From the NCBI RefSeq assembly GCF_900177675.1, contig NZ_FXWM01000001.1:2055001-2119000 (forward strand): a stretch of 64,000 bases of DNA, given 5' to 3'. A model generated the notes under the pieces. It saw only the letters and a list, made by a program, of their open reading frames with translations, was not told the origin of the DNA and made no database searches. This DNA is from Bacillus sp. OV166. Its GTDB lineage: Bacteria > Bacillota > Bacilli > Bacillales > Cytobacillaceae. The position numbers and the translations under genes were made by a program. Below, piece by piece: positions 17,828-26,971 of the stretch; the first letter of the stretch is position 1; each line of letters begins with the position of its first letter.

Positions 17828-19021
17828 ATGGAACAAAGCGTGTTGGATATAAAAAAAGAATTGGTAGAAAAGGCCAGGTCTCTGATTCCAAAATTACGTG
17901 AATATGGGGAAGAAATTGAAAAGACTAATTCATTACCCAAAGCTATTATTGATGATATGCAAAATGAAGGTACGTTAAAAGTATTACGTCCACATCTATT
18001 TGGCGGTTATCAAACAGATATGCGGACATATACAGAGGTTGTCACTGAAATTTCTCGTGGAAATGGGTCGGCAGGATGGTTTGTCGCACTTAGTAATATT
18101 AGGGATTATATGATTTCTTATACGTTTGGAGAAAAAGCTTTAAGCGAAATTTACAAACAAGGAGAAGATGTCGTCCTAGCAGGAAACTTTAAGCCAATCA
18201 AATGTGAAATCAAAAAGGTAGATGGCGGCTATTTGATCGAGGAAGCGCAGTGGCCGTTTGTATCAGGAAGTCCACATGCTGACTGGTGTTACTTTGGGTT
18301 TCCAATCTTTGATGAAAACGGCGGCGTAGAAATGGCCATTATGGTTATTCCTCGCAACGAATTAGAGGTCCTTGACGACTGGTATGTAATGGGCTTAAAA
18401 GGATCAGGCAGTAATAGCTGTCATATTAAAAATGTGTTTGTACCAGATCACCGTGTCTCATTAGATCGTCTAGCCAGTAAAGGCCATTATCTCATTGAGC
18501 CACTAAAAGATGTCGCCTTATACAGGTCATCATTTGTTCCTTCACTAACTTTGTCGATTGTAGCTCCTGCGTTGGGACTCGCAAAGGCAGCAATGGATTT
18601 ATTTATGGAAAGGCTTCCAAAAGCGGGTATAGGAAATACTTTCTATAACAAACAAGCTGAGGCACCAATAACACATCACCAGGTTGCCCAAGCGCAGCTG
18701 AAAATTGATTCAGCTGAGATGCATCTTTATCGAGCTGTAGACAAAATTGATTCCTATGCCGAGCGTGGACAGGTATTGGATAAAAATGAAATTGTCAAAA
18801 TAAAAGCAGACTTTGGTTATGTGAACCAATTATGTAAAGAAGCGATTGATCTCCTAGTTGCTGGGGTTGGCTCGATGTTCACGTATGAGACAAACCCAAT
18901 TCAAAGAGTTTATCGAGATTTTCTAACCATGCACTTACATGGCTTCATCACTCCATCAAGTTTAATTGAAACTTATGGTAGAGTCTTGTGTGGACAAGAA
19001 CCGAATACTTATTTTGTTTAA
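17828..19021 (+). CDS. Two-component flavin monooxygenase, oxygenase subunit 1
   Basis: Protein of 397 aa with the acyl-CoA-dehydrogenase fold of group D flavin monooxygenases (HsaA, HpaB-like, IacA). These hydroxylate phenols in the ortho position with reduced flavin supplied by a partner reductase. Features are ISRGNGSAGWFVAL in the N-terminal domain, WPFVSGSPHADWCYFG, and MGLKGSGSNS typical of the flavin site. ATG with GCAGGGGG. Encoded before an extradiol dioxygenase and a flavin reductase, the usual set for phenol to catechol to ring opening. It resembles acyl-CoA dehydrogenases, but the neighbours favour oxygenation. Confidence 0.83.
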   Translation: MEQSVLDIKKELVEKARSLIPKLREYGEEIEKTNSLPKAIIDDMQNEGTLKVLRPHLFGGYQTDMRTYTEVVTEISRGNGSAGWFVALSNIRDYMISYTFGEKALSEIYKQGEDVVLAGNFKPIKCEIKKVDGGYLIEEAQWPFVSGSPHADWCYFGFPIFDENGGVEMAIMVIPRNELEVLDDWYVMGLKGSGSNSCHIKNVFVPDHRVSLDRLASKGHYLIEPLKDVALYRSSFVPSLTLSIVAPALGLAKAAMDLFMERLPKAGIGNTFYNKQAEAPITHHQVAQAQLKIDSAEMHLYRAVDKIDSYAERGQVLDKNEIVKIKADFGYVNQLCKEAIDLLVAGVGSMFTYETNPIQRVYRDFLTMHLHGFITPSSLIETYGRVLCGQEPNTYFV

Positions 19022-19123
19022 TATCCTTCTACTAATCTTTTCATAAGTGCAACCTTAAATATCTGACTAGTACTAAAATTAGATTAATTGATAATTTTCA
19101 TAAAATTCAAGGAGGTATATGGT

Positions 19124-20077
19124 ATGAGTTTACCAGAAATCGCAAAATTAGGGCACGTTGCATTAGTATCAACGGATCTTGACAAATCACTTTGGTTCTT
19201 CAAAGAGTTAATTGGTCTTGAAGAAACAGAAGTAGTTAACGGTACCCATTATTTACGTGCATGGGGTGATTTTGAACATCATACGCTTTCAATTACTGCA
19301 GGAGAGAAGTCGTATGTAGACCACATTGCCTGGCGGGCAAAACGACCGGAAGATGTTGAAGGATTTGCCCAGCTTCTAAAGGAAGCAGGGACAGAAGTAA
19401 ATTGGGTTGAAGCTGGTGTAGAAGCGGGCCAAGGAAGAGCGATTCGCTTTCAATTACCAAGTGAGCATCGCTTTGAAATTTATTATGACATGGAAAAAAC
19501 ATTAGCAGAGCCTTCCAAACGGTCCGTGTTAAAGAATCAGACGTATAAATCATGGGCGCGCGGCGTTTCTCCTCGAAGATTTGACCATGTCAATATTCTG
19601 ACATCTTTAAAGGCAAATGTCATTTCTGATTATTTAATGGAAAAGTTAGGATTTAAAATGCGTGAGTGCGTGCAAGCACCAGATGAATCATTAATTGGTG
19701 CATGGTTAAGTGTTACACCTTTGGTTCATGATATTGCGGTAAGTCATGATCCATTTTCACCAACAACACATCAAATCCACCATATTGCCTACTGGTTGGA
19801 TAATGCCCAAGATCTCCTTCGTGCAGCTGATATCTTAGCTGAACAGGGAATAAAGTTTAAAGGTCCTGGTAAGCATGGCATTTCGCAAGCGATGTACTTA
19901 TATGTCGTAGACCCAGGCAGCGGGGTACGTGTTGAGTTGTTTACCAATGGGTATTTAATCTTTGAACCTGACTGGGAACCTATCGTGTGGACTTTGGATG
20001 AAATGGATGTTGGATTTACCTTCTGGGGCGACCAAACGGACACACTACCAGAAAACAATCCGACGATCGAAGCCTAA
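19124..20077 (+). CDS. Extradiol ring-cleavage dioxygenase, copy A
   Basis: Two-domain vicinal-oxygen-chelate (type I extradiol, catechol 2,3-dioxygenase-like) enzyme of 317 aa. Fe(II) ligands are expected at His155 (FDHVN), His220 (IHHIAYW) and Glu271 (RVELF); the 51-residue distance from His to Glu equals that in XylE. His202, His251 and Tyr258 match the second-shell catalytic residues. ATG 19124 with AAGGAGGT. It cleaves a catechol meta to the hydroxyls, giving a yellow semialdehyde or dienoate for the hydrolase. A close paralogue lies at 26972. Confidence 0.9.
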   Translation: MSLPEIAKLGHVALVSTDLDKSLWFFKELIGLEETEVVNGTHYLRAWGDFEHHTLSITAGEKSYVDHIAWRAKRPEDVEGFAQLLKEAGTEVNWVEAGVEAGQGRAIRFQLPSEHRFEIYYDMEKTLAEPSKRSVLKNQTYKSWARGVSPRRFDHVNILTSLKANVISDYLMEKLGFKMRECVQAPDESLIGAWLSVTPLVHDIAVSHDPFSPTTHQIHHIAYWLDNAQDLLRAADILAEQGIKFKGPGKHGISQAMYLYVVDPGSGVRVELFTNGYLIFEPDWEPIVWTLDEMDVGFTFWGDQTDTLPENNPTIEA

Positions 20078-20134
20078 GAGTTTAATAGATAACTTAAGAT
20101 AATACAATCGGAAAAGCAGAAAGGGGTCATTAGA

Positions 20135-20617
20135 ATGGATGATCGATTATTTAGAACTGCGATGGGGAAATTTGCAACAGGTGTAACCGTTATTGCAACA
20201 GATGTCGAGGGTGATGTGCACGGAATGACTGCAAATGCCTTCATGTCAGTGTCACTTAGTCCAAAGCTAGTTGTCATCTCGATTGGGGAAAAAGCTAAAA
20301 TCCTTGAGAAAATAAAACAAAGTCAAATATTTTCAGTCAATATTTTAGCTGCAGATCAACAGGAACTTTCAATGATTTTTGCTGGACAAATAAAAGAGCC
20401 ACGGGAAGTCATTTTTGATCGTCTTGATGGGAAACCAGTATTAGCTGGTGCCGTCGCCCAAATTGCCTGTGAAGTATCTGCTGAGCACGTAGAAGGGGAT
20501 CATACCCTTTTTATCGGCAAGGTGACTGATATTAAGCTTGAAGATGCTGAACCACTTCTTTTTTATAGCGGACGCTATCGTACCTTATTAGAGGAATCAA
20601 GTGTTACATCAAATTAA
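20135..20617 (+). CDS. Flavin reductase, copy B
   Basis: FMN-binding split-barrel reductase of 160 aa and near duplicate of the protein at 11101; most substitutions are conservative and the C-terminus is six residues longer. GMTANAFMSVSLSPKLVVISI and EGDHTLFIGKV mark the flavin site. RBS AAAGGGG, ATG start. Lying directly after the monooxygenase and dioxygenase genes, it is the expected electron donor of the oxygenase at 17828 and may also serve those at 29491 and 31020, which have no reductase beside them. Confidence 0.9.
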   Translation: MDDRLFRTAMGKFATGVTVIATDVEGDVHGMTANAFMSVSLSPKLVVISIGEKAKILEKIKQSQIFSVNILAADQQELSMIFAGQIKEPREVIFDRLDGKPVLAGAVAQIACEVSAEHVEGDHTLFIGKVTDIKLEDAEPLLFYSGRYRTLLEESSVTSN

Positions 20618-20666
20618 AAAAATCACAACCATGCTTTAATAGCATCGATATAAAGGAGCAATGGTA

Positions 20667-21449
20667 ATGGATATTCAAAAAGCTACTACAGCACTAATGG
20701 AAGCGGAAAGTGAGAAACAGCCGATTGCTCCCTTTACTTCATCCACAGAAGAAATTTCTGTGGATGAAGCCTACCAAATTCAGCTGCACCAAATTCATCA
20801 TAAAGTGGATAAAGGTGCAGTAATTGTTGGGAAAAAAATCGGTCTCACAAGTAAAGCAATGCAGGATATGTTTAATGTGAACGAGCCTGATTATGGGCAC
20901 CTTCTTAATGACATGATATATGAGGATGGAGAGACGATTGGACTAAATCAGTTTATCCAGCCAAAGATTGAATTCGAAATCGCCTTTGTCTTAAAAAAAG
21001 ATTTAAAGGGTCCTGGAGTAACAATAAATGACGTCATTGAAGCAACCGATTACATCGTACCGGCACTCGAAATTATTGACAGTCGGATTAGAGACTGGCA
21101 AATCAAGTTCGAAGATACGGTAGCAGACAATGGCTCTTCAGCAGGGGCGGTTATCGGAAAAACATCTGCTAAGATAGATGGGCTTGACCTCACCAAAATT
21201 GGCATGAATGTATTTAGGAATAATGAATTTTTGGACTCTGCTGTAAGTGCAGCTGTAATGGGGAATCCTGCTCAGGCCGTTGCCTGGCTTGCTAATGCCC
21301 TAGGTAATTACGGTATCTCTCTATATGCTGGTGAAGTTATTCTAGCTGGAGCTCTTTCAAAGGCGATAGTCATAGAGGATGGGGATACATTCACAGCAGA
21401 ATTTGAACATATGGGTTCAGTATCAGCGAGCTTCAAAAGAAACCGTTAA
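20667..21449 (+). CDS. 2-hydroxypenta-2,4-dienoate hydratase (MhpD-like)
   Basis: Hydratase/decarboxylase-family protein of 260 aa (MhpD/XylJ/HsaE). It adds water to the dienoate left after meta-cleavage and hydrolysis, giving a 4-hydroxy-2-oxo acid. Features: GKKIGLTSKAMQ, DYGHLL, PKIEFEIAFVL (metal-ligand Glu pair), and PALEIIDSRIRDWQI. ATG 20667 fits the AAGGAG at 8 bp; ATG 20661 is too close to it. A hairpin with weak T-run follows. The normal next enzymes, a 4-hydroxy-2-oxovalerate aldolase and an acylating aldehyde dehydrogenase, are not encoded nearby. Confidence 0.88.
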   Translation: MDIQKATTALMEAESEKQPIAPFTSSTEEISVDEAYQIQLHQIHHKVDKGAVIVGKKIGLTSKAMQDMFNVNEPDYGHLLNDMIYEDGETIGLNQFIQPKIEFEIAFVLKKDLKGPGVTINDVIEATDYIVPALEIIDSRIRDWQIKFEDTVADNGSSAGAVIGKTSAKIDGLDLTKIGMNVFRNNEFLDSAVSAAVMGNPAQAVAWLANALGNYGISLYAGEVILAGALSKAIVIEDGDTFTAEFEHMGSVSASFKRNR

Positions 21450-21481
21450 AAATAAATAAAACACTAGTACGATTTATGTTT

Positions 21482-21520
21482 GAAGACTCCTTGTATATCG
21501 TTATGTGAGGAGTCTTTATT
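21482..21520 (+). terminator. Weak terminator after hydratase
   Basis: Ten-bp stem GAAGACTCCT / AGGAGTCTTT, 16-base loop, short T-rich tail. It may be leaky. Confidence 0.55.
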
Positions 21521-21557
21521 GTAAGAAAAAAAATTCCATAAAATGAGGGGTAGTAAA

Positions 21558-22547
21558 ATGGGTATTAAAGTTGTTAGATTCAAAAAGGAACAAAAAGAGC
21601 AATGGGGAGTGGTATCAGGAGATCAAATCCGCCTTTTATCAGGTACATACCAAAGTTTAGCTGATTTTTTGGAGCATGGGAAAGAAGAAGCTCGTACCAT
21701 CAATGTTCAAGGTAATACAGAATGTGTTGCATTAAATGAAGCGACCATTTTGAGTCCAGTGACAAAGCCAGCACGAATCATTTGTCAGGGAGTCAATTAC
21801 TCAGAGCATCGTGCTGAGACGGGAATGGAAGCTGCACGAGCTCCATTTAATATGATTTTTAGCAAAGCTGACAGTTCCCTTTGCGGCGCCACTAGCGAAA
21901 TTGTAAGGCCGCGCGATGTTAAACTACTAGATTATGAATTGGAGCTTGGTCTCGTAATTGGAACAGAAATCTCAGAGGAGTCAGATATAACTGACGAAAA
22001 CCTTCATCAGTATATCGCTGGGCTCGTGATTGTTAATGATGTTTCTGCGCGAGATGTTCAGCTTTCTCAGGGGCAATGGTTGAAAGGTAAGAGCTACCGA
22101 ACTTTTTGTCCAACAGGTCCTTATCTTTATTTGCTTGACAAGGAAGAGCTGCCATTGCTTCATGATCTTGAGTTAAATCTCTGGGTGAATGATGAATTAA
22201 GGCAATCTGCCAATTCAAATCAACTGCTTTACAAACCGGCAGAAACCCTTACAGAGCTCTCAGAAATTATGGATTTATCCCCAGGGGATCTGATAGTTAC
22301 TGGAACTGCAGGCGGGGTTGCTCTAAATCTAACTCCACAAGTATTGGAACTTTTATCAAACATGGCTATTCCTTATCAACAAAAGTTGGATTTACTTGAA
22401 GAAGGACAATTAATCAGTGGCAAATACCTGAAGGACGGCGATGTCATTCGCTGCCAAATTCGTAGCTCAAATGGATTAATCGATCTTGGCGAACAAATAA
22501 ATAAAGTCGTTCCAAGTATAAAGAAAAGCCATGTAAACTCCTTTTAA
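21558..22547 (+). CDS. Fumarylacetoacetate-hydrolase-family protein
   Basis: FAH-fold enzyme of 329 aa that acts on 2-oxo acids as hydrolase, decarboxylase or isomerase. It has GVNYSEHR, the metal-binding pattern LDYELELGLVIG with FAH-type acidic ligands, VNDVSARDVQ, GKSYRTFCPTGPYL and TGTAGG near the end. ATG 21558 is preferred (GAGGGG upstream) over ATG 21543. As neighbour of the hydratase it may act on the hydroxy-oxo-acid or on an alternative ring-cleavage product. It ends 27 bp before the V4R regulator. Confidence 0.85.
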   Translation: MGIKVVRFKKEQKEQWGVVSGDQIRLLSGTYQSLADFLEHGKEEARTINVQGNTECVALNEATILSPVTKPARIICQGVNYSEHRAETGMEAARAPFNMIFSKADSSLCGATSEIVRPRDVKLLDYELELGLVIGTEISEESDITDENLHQYIAGLVIVNDVSARDVQLSQGQWLKGKSYRTFCPTGPYLYLLDKEELPLLHDLELNLWVNDELRQSANSNQLLYKPAETLTELSEIMDLSPGDLIVTGTAGGVALNLTPQVLELLSNMAIPYQQKLDLLEEGQLISGKYLKDGDVIRCQIRSSNGLIDLGEQINKVVPSIKKSHVNSF

Positions 22548-22574
22548 CCCTTAAATTGAGAGGGGGAATTAATA

Positions 22575-24428
22575 TTGAGTAACTTAGCCCAATCATATAA
22601 ACCTAGCTCCAGAGAAGATGGAAATAAAAAAATCCTTTCAACTTCTGCTGCTTTTGGACTCCTAAGGAAAGGATTAATAGAGAATCTAGGGACTAAAAGA
22701 GCAAAAGGGTTTCTACTTCGTTATGGTTGGAATTTAGGTGTTAGTGATGCAGAAGAAGCAATGAAAACAAGTTCATCGATCAATGACCTTCTTAATCAAG
22801 CATCGATTCTTCATTTAAGCACGGGACATTTTAGAGACATGAAGTCCGAAAGAATAATCGAAATGAGTGATTCAGAAACCATTAAATCGATCCTTGGCAA
22901 AGGAAAATGGATTGACTCATTTGAAGCAATGGAGCATATCAAGCACCATGGCCAATCAGAAGCACCGGTTTGTCATACCTTGACAGGATATGCAAGCGGT
23001 TATATGTCAACTGTCTGCAGGAAGAGTGTCATTGTTAAGGAAATTAGCTGTATTGCTATGGGAGATGCTGAATGCTGCTTCGAAGCAAGACTGCAAGAGG
23101 ATTGGGGAAATGAAATTCAAGAGGAACTTAAATTCTATCATGAAAGTAATATCATTGATGAACTGGAGTATACTTATGAGCAATTGTTAGAGCAGCGGAA
23201 TTTTATCGAAACCGTATCTAAATTTCATAAGAAATTAACGGAAAGTGTTTCGAATGGAAGCAATCTTCAGGATATTGCTGATAGCACTTTTAAATTATTG
23301 AGAATCCCAATTTCTATTGAAGATTTGAGCTTCCAAAAAATTGTTTACTCAGGGCTGAAAGATGAGCAATATATTAGTCTTAATCACAACCTAAAAGAGA
23401 ATTTAATTCGAAAAAATAGGAATAATCACAACCTGCTGCCATTATTTAATGAAACGACTAGAATAAAGACAGAAAATCAGGAACGTTTGATTACGCCGAT
23501 TATTGTCCAAAAAAAAGTAATTGGATATTGTACCTTTTTTTATATAAATGACCTAGGGAAAAGCGCAGAAACGGATATTATGTTTATAGAGAGGGTTGCC
23601 AATGCCGCCTCATTGTACCTTTTAAACGAAAAAACAAGTTTTGAAGCACTAGAAAAAATGAAGGGGTATTTTTTAGAACAAATCCTTAAGGGGCAATATT
23701 CCTCCAAGGAGGAAATTATCAAGCGTGGCTGGCATATGGGATTTAACCTTGAGAACCCTTATTATATTGCCGCAATTGATTATAAAGAGAAGGGAATGAC
23801 CACCCAGAATAGCTTTGATCACTATGACCAAATATTAGAGACTATTGCCAAGTATCTCGATATCCAAGGATATAAAGCGTTAATTGGTCAGTATGAGGGT
23901 CAGATTATAATGCTGATACCCGAAACAGCAAATATTATCGCTGTAATGGAAAAAATCCTGAAACATATTGAAACAACGTATTCATCTTATCATTATAAAG
24001 TCGGGATAAGCGATAAATCCGAGGATATTGAGAGTATATTGGATTATTTCGAAGAGTCATTAATTGCCTTACGGATGTCCACAGAAAAAAAAATTAATGG
24101 ATTTAAAGATTTAGGGATAGTTGGTGTCCTAATAAATTCAAAAAATGTAAGCGGGATTAAGAAAATCGCAAAACAAGAATTAGGACCACTATATAAATTA
24201 AATGATATGAAACAAAAAGAGTTACTGAAAACACTCTATGTCTTTTTATCCAATGGTGGAAAACTTCAGCAGACGATGGATGACCTTTCCTTATCTATGA
24301 GTGGTCTAATGTATCGAATCAATAAGATTGAAGCGCTCATCAATAAAGATTTGCGGGATTCTTCCCAAAGCTATCAGCTCTTGCTAATTCTTGACTCACT
24401 GATGGCATTAGGAGAGCTAAATATATAA
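22575..24428 (+). CDS. Hybrid regulator: XylR/DmpR-type sensor with V4R zinc domain and PucR-type HTH
   Basis: A 617-aa protein with TTG start behind GAGAGGGGG. Residues about 20-175 look like the aromatic-sensor domain of XylR, DmpR and MopR. Cys133, Glu156, Cys159 and Cys167 reproduce the 23, 3 and 8 residue spacing of the MopR zinc ligands (Cys155, Glu178, Cys181, Cys189). Trp112 sits at the place of phenol-binding Trp134, and His85 is one residue off His106. A middle GAF-like region follows, then a PucR/CdaR-type HTH at about 555-610 (FLSNGGKLQQTMDDLSLS). No sigma-54 AAA+ domain is present. It stands between the two modules and probably activates the shared promoters at 24487, 25940 and 30865. 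Confidence 0.85.
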   Translation: MSNLAQSYKPSSREDGNKKILSTSAAFGLLRKGLIENLGTKRAKGFLLRYGWNLGVSDAEEAMKTSSSINDLLNQASILHLSTGHFRDMKSERIIEMSDSETIKSILGKGKWIDSFEAMEHIKHHGQSEAPVCHTLTGYASGYMSTVCRKSVIVKEISCIAMGDAECCFEARLQEDWGNEIQEELKFYHESNIIDELEYTYEQLLEQRNFIETVSKFHKKLTESVSNGSNLQDIADSTFKLLRIPISIEDLSFQKIVYSGLKDEQYISLNHNLKENLIRKNRNNHNLLPLFNETTRIKTENQERLITPIIVQKKVIGYCTFFYINDLGKSAETDIMFIERVANAASLYLLNEKTSFEALEKMKGYFLEQILKGQYSSKEEIIKRGWHMGFNLENPYYIAAIDYKEKGMTTQNSFDHYDQILETIAKYLDIQGYKALIGQYEGQIIMLIPETANIIAVMEKILKHIETTYSSYHYKVGISDKSEDIESILDYFEESLIALRMSTEKKINGFKDLGIVGVLINSKNVSGIKKIAKQELGPLYKLNDMKQKELLKTLYVFLSNGGKLQQTMDDLSLSMSGLMYRINKIEALINKDLRDSSQSYQLLLILDSLMALGELNI

Positions 24429-24435
24429 ACAACTA

Positions 24436-24470
24436 AGGGCAGTCCTAATCGGATTGCTCTAATTTATTGA
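24436..24470 (+). terminator. Possible terminator after regulator
   Basis: Stem AGGGCAGTCC / GGATTGCTCT with two G-U pairs and a weak T-tail. Confidence 0.5.
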
Positions 24471-24486
24471 GTTCATCATTTGATAA

Positions 24487-24566
24487 AAACCAACAAAAAC
24501 AACTTGAAAATAGTGTAAATTCCAATAGTTTTTACTCTAGATACAATATGCGGAATTTTCTAAAAT
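24487..24566 (+). promoter_or_regulatory. Shared module-2 promoter element, copy 1
   Basis: An 80-bp element that begins AAACCAACAAAAAC, has TTTTTACTCTAGAT in the middle and ends GAATTTTCTAAAAT. AAACC to GAATTTTC is exactly 66 bp, as in the two other copies. TAAAAT at 24561-24566 can serve as -10; the -35 equivalent TAGATA is poor, as expected of an activator-dependent promoter. Upstream of the MFS gene at 24618. Confidence 0.68.
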
Positions 24567-24573
24567 ATAAAAA

Positions 24574-24587
24574 TGTAAGCACTTTCA
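24574..24587 (+). promoter_or_regulatory. cre-like site before module-2 MFS gene
   Basis: TGTAAGCACTTTCA matches the cre consensus except for A at the central G position. It lies just downstream of the presumed -10, fitting catabolite repression. Confidence 0.45.
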
Positions 24588-24617
24588 AATTCGAGCTATT
24601 TATAGGGAGGAATTTAT

Positions 24618-25934
24618 TTGAATCAAGGACAATCTATTAATCTGATTGAAAAAAGCACGGTGAAGAAAACAATGAAAAGAATTTTACCATTTATTTTGCT
24701 TTTGTATGTGGTTGCCTTTTTAGACCGAGTTAATATGGGGTATGCAGCCTTACAGATGAATGCGGATTTGTCATTAACAGCTGAAGTATTTGGCTTGTTG
24801 TCTGGTCTATTTTTTATCAGTTATTTCCTCTTTGAAGTTCCTAGTAATATGATTTTGAATAAGGTGGGGGCACGGTTGTGGATTGCCCGTATTATGGTTA
24901 CTTGGGGAATTGTCGTTGTGTTACAGGGCTTTATCCAATCAGCAACCCACTTATATATATTACGCTTTTTACTGGGTGCAGCTGAAGCAGGATTTGTCCC
25001 AGGGATCATACTATATTTAACATATTGGTTTAGGGCACGGGAACGCGGGAAAGCAACAGCGCTCTTTTTTGTTGCCTTGCCATTAAGTGCGTTGATCGGT
25101 GCCCCGTTGTCAACTTGGATCATGGATACAATTTCATGGAGTGGTTTGGCGGGGTGGAGATGGATGTTTATCTTAGAAGGTTTGCCAGCTGTTATTTTAG
25201 GGGTTGTGGTTATATTTTATTTGACCAATAAACCTGCTAACGCAAAATGGTTAACGACGGAAGAAAAAGCTTGGCTTGAGGGAGAATTAGATAAGGAACG
25301 AAAATTAAGTGCCAAGTTAAATAAAACCTCTCATCTTGGCATGTTGAAAGAGTCAAAATTGTGGAAATTAGCTTTATTTAATATCGCTGGTTTTATCGCA
25401 GTGAATGCACTCTCTTATTGGATGCCAACCATTATTAAATCTTTATCTTCATCTTCAACAACTAACTTACAAATTGGCTGGTTAGCTATGATTCCATCGA
25501 TTGTTGCGATTCCGTCGATTCTTTTTACGGGATGGAATGCAGATCGAACGAACTCTCACAAATTGCATTTAGGAGCAAGTGTGTTTATTGCCATGGTTGG
25601 ATTCATTGGCTGTGCTTTTGTATCAAGCGTTCCATTTATGGTCTTAATGCTTTCCATTACCTCCGCTGGTTTATATGGTATATCAGGTACTTTTTATGCA
25701 TATATCACTTTCTTCTTCTCAGAATCTACTGCACCTGTTGGCATTGCTTTAGTAAGCACTCTTTCCTCATTAGGCGGTTTCGTTGGACCCTATATAATGG
25801 GTGTTTTCACTTTTAAACAAGCGATGTTTATCATAGCTGGATTCCTGCTTATCAGTTTAATCACACTCACAACACTTAAATTATCGAAGAAAGATCAGAA
25901 TGAAATGGAAGACAAAATAGTCGTAGAAATATAA
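24618..25934 (+). CDS. MFS transporter of the anion:cation symporter type
   Basis: Carrier of 438 aa with 12 expected membrane segments. The start LPFILLLYVVAFLDRVNMGYA and FEVPSNMILNKVGARLWIARI are typical of the ACS family, which imports organic acids such as 4-hydroxyphenylacetate (HpaX), phthalate or tartrate. TTG start behind TAGGGAGG. The gene has the shared promoter element and a cre-like site. It is a different MFS subfamily from the carrier at 11984, so the two modules may import different compounds or stages. Confidence 0.87.
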   Translation: MNQGQSINLIEKSTVKKTMKRILPFILLLYVVAFLDRVNMGYAALQMNADLSLTAEVFGLLSGLFFISYFLFEVPSNMILNKVGARLWIARIMVTWGIVVVLQGFIQSATHLYILRFLLGAAEAGFVPGIILYLTYWFRARERGKATALFFVALPLSALIGAPLSTWIMDTISWSGLAGWRWMFILEGLPAVILGVVVIFYLTNKPANAKWLTTEEKAWLEGELDKERKLSAKLNKTSHLGMLKESKLWKLALFNIAGFIAVNALSYWMPTIIKSLSSSSTTNLQIGWLAMIPSIVAIPSILFTGWNADRTNSHKLHLGASVFIAMVGFIGCAFVSSVPFMVLMLSITSAGLYGISGTFYAYITFFFSESTAPVGIALVSTLSSLGGFVGPYIMGVFTFKQAMFIIAGFLLISLITLTTLKLSKKDQNEMEDKIVVEI

Positions 25935-25939
25935 TTAAA

Positions 25940-26019
25940 AAACCAATAAAAACTATCTAAAAATAGTAGGAAGTCAGATGATTTTTTCTCTAGATTAAAA
26001 TTATTGAATTTTCTAAAAT
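25940..26019 (+). promoter_or_regulatory. Shared module-2 promoter element, copy 2
   Basis: AAACCAATAAAAACTATC at the start, TTCTCTAGAT in the middle and GAATTTTCTAAAAT at 26006-26019. The internal spacing of 66 bp equals that of copies 1 and 3. It precedes the hydrolase at 26106 by 87 bp. Confidence 0.68.
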
Positions 26020-26105
26020 TTAGATAGGATTAAAATATGAAAAGGGTTACATTCTATTGGATGTTCCCATGATTGTTTTATTTACAGAAGGGGGAGAATT
26101 TCAAA

Positions 26106-26945
26106 ATGGCAAACATTACTCAACAATTAGTTAAAACGGAAAACTTTGAAACATTTGTAAATCGCTCGGGTGAGGGGAATTCTGAAACTATATTATTCTT
26201 ACATGGCTCAGGACCAGGTGTTTTCGCATGGGCTAACTGGCGATACGCATTAAATGCGTGCGGTGAAACATATGACTGTATTGCTCCAGACCTGCTTGGC
26301 TTCGGACAGAGTGGACATCCTGAATCACTTCCAAAGAACAGACAGGGATGGATGGACCTATGGGTAAATCAGCTGATTGAACTGCTGGATCGCTACGGGA
26401 TACAAAAGGCTCACGTGGTTGGGAATTCGTTAGGCTGTTCCATTGCATTGGAACTATTAGTAGAATATCCTGAACGTTTTGGCCGTGTTGTCTTAATGGG
26501 ACCTGGAGGGACACCGAATACAAAGCTAAGTCCTGAACTAGCTCGGGCAAAGGGCTTCTACGACAATCCATCCGAAAAGAAAATGCGTCAAATTATGGGC
26601 TGGTTCGTGTATGATGTGGAAAAACTTGCCCCAGAAATTGACTCACTTGCTGCTACTCGATATGAGACAGCGATGCGTCCAGAAATCCATCTTTCCAACG
26701 AATCCATCTTTGCAACAGCAGCTGTCCCTGTGCCAGTAACAGCACTTAAACGGATCCAAAACCCAATCTTACTTGTTCATGGACGTGATGACATGGTTTG
26801 CTCAGTTGAATCTAGCTATTACCTACTCTCACATCTCCAGAATGTTCAATTGCATGTATACGGTCAATGCGGCCACTGGACGCAAATTGAGAACCAAGAA
26901 AGTTTTAATAATTTAATTAAAAACTATTTCTCTAGTACAATCTAA
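26106..26945 (+). CDS. Meta-cleavage-product hydrolase, copy B
   Basis: Alpha/beta hydrolase of 279 aa, paralogue of the protein at 16135. HGSGPG signature at 33-38; triad Ser108 (GNSLGC), Asp229 (HGRDD) and His257 (CGHW). The residue after the nucleophile loop is Cys instead of Gly, a small difference from copy A. ATG 26106 has AAGGGGG upstream. It is 26 bp before the second extradiol dioxygenase and forms an operon with it, ended by a strong terminator. It probably hydrolyses that dioxygenase's ring-cleavage product. Confidence 0.88.
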   Translation: MANITQQLVKTENFETFVNRSGEGNSETILFLHGSGPGVFAWANWRYALNACGETYDCIAPDLLGFGQSGHPESLPKNRQGWMDLWVNQLIELLDRYGIQKAHVVGNSLGCSIALELLVEYPERFGRVVLMGPGGTPNTKLSPELARAKGFYDNPSEKKMRQIMGWFVYDVEKLAPEIDSLAATRYETAMRPEIHLSNESIFATAAVPVPVTALKRIQNPILLVHGRDDMVCSVESSYYLLSHLQNVQLHVYGQCGHWTQIENQESFNNLIKNYFSSTI

Positions 26946-26971
26946 AAAACATTAGGAGCGGAGGTATAAAG

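Noticed and set aside
22990..23190. 66-codon frame inside the hybrid regulator
   Set aside because: Out-of-frame shadow within a gene whose motifs are continuous.
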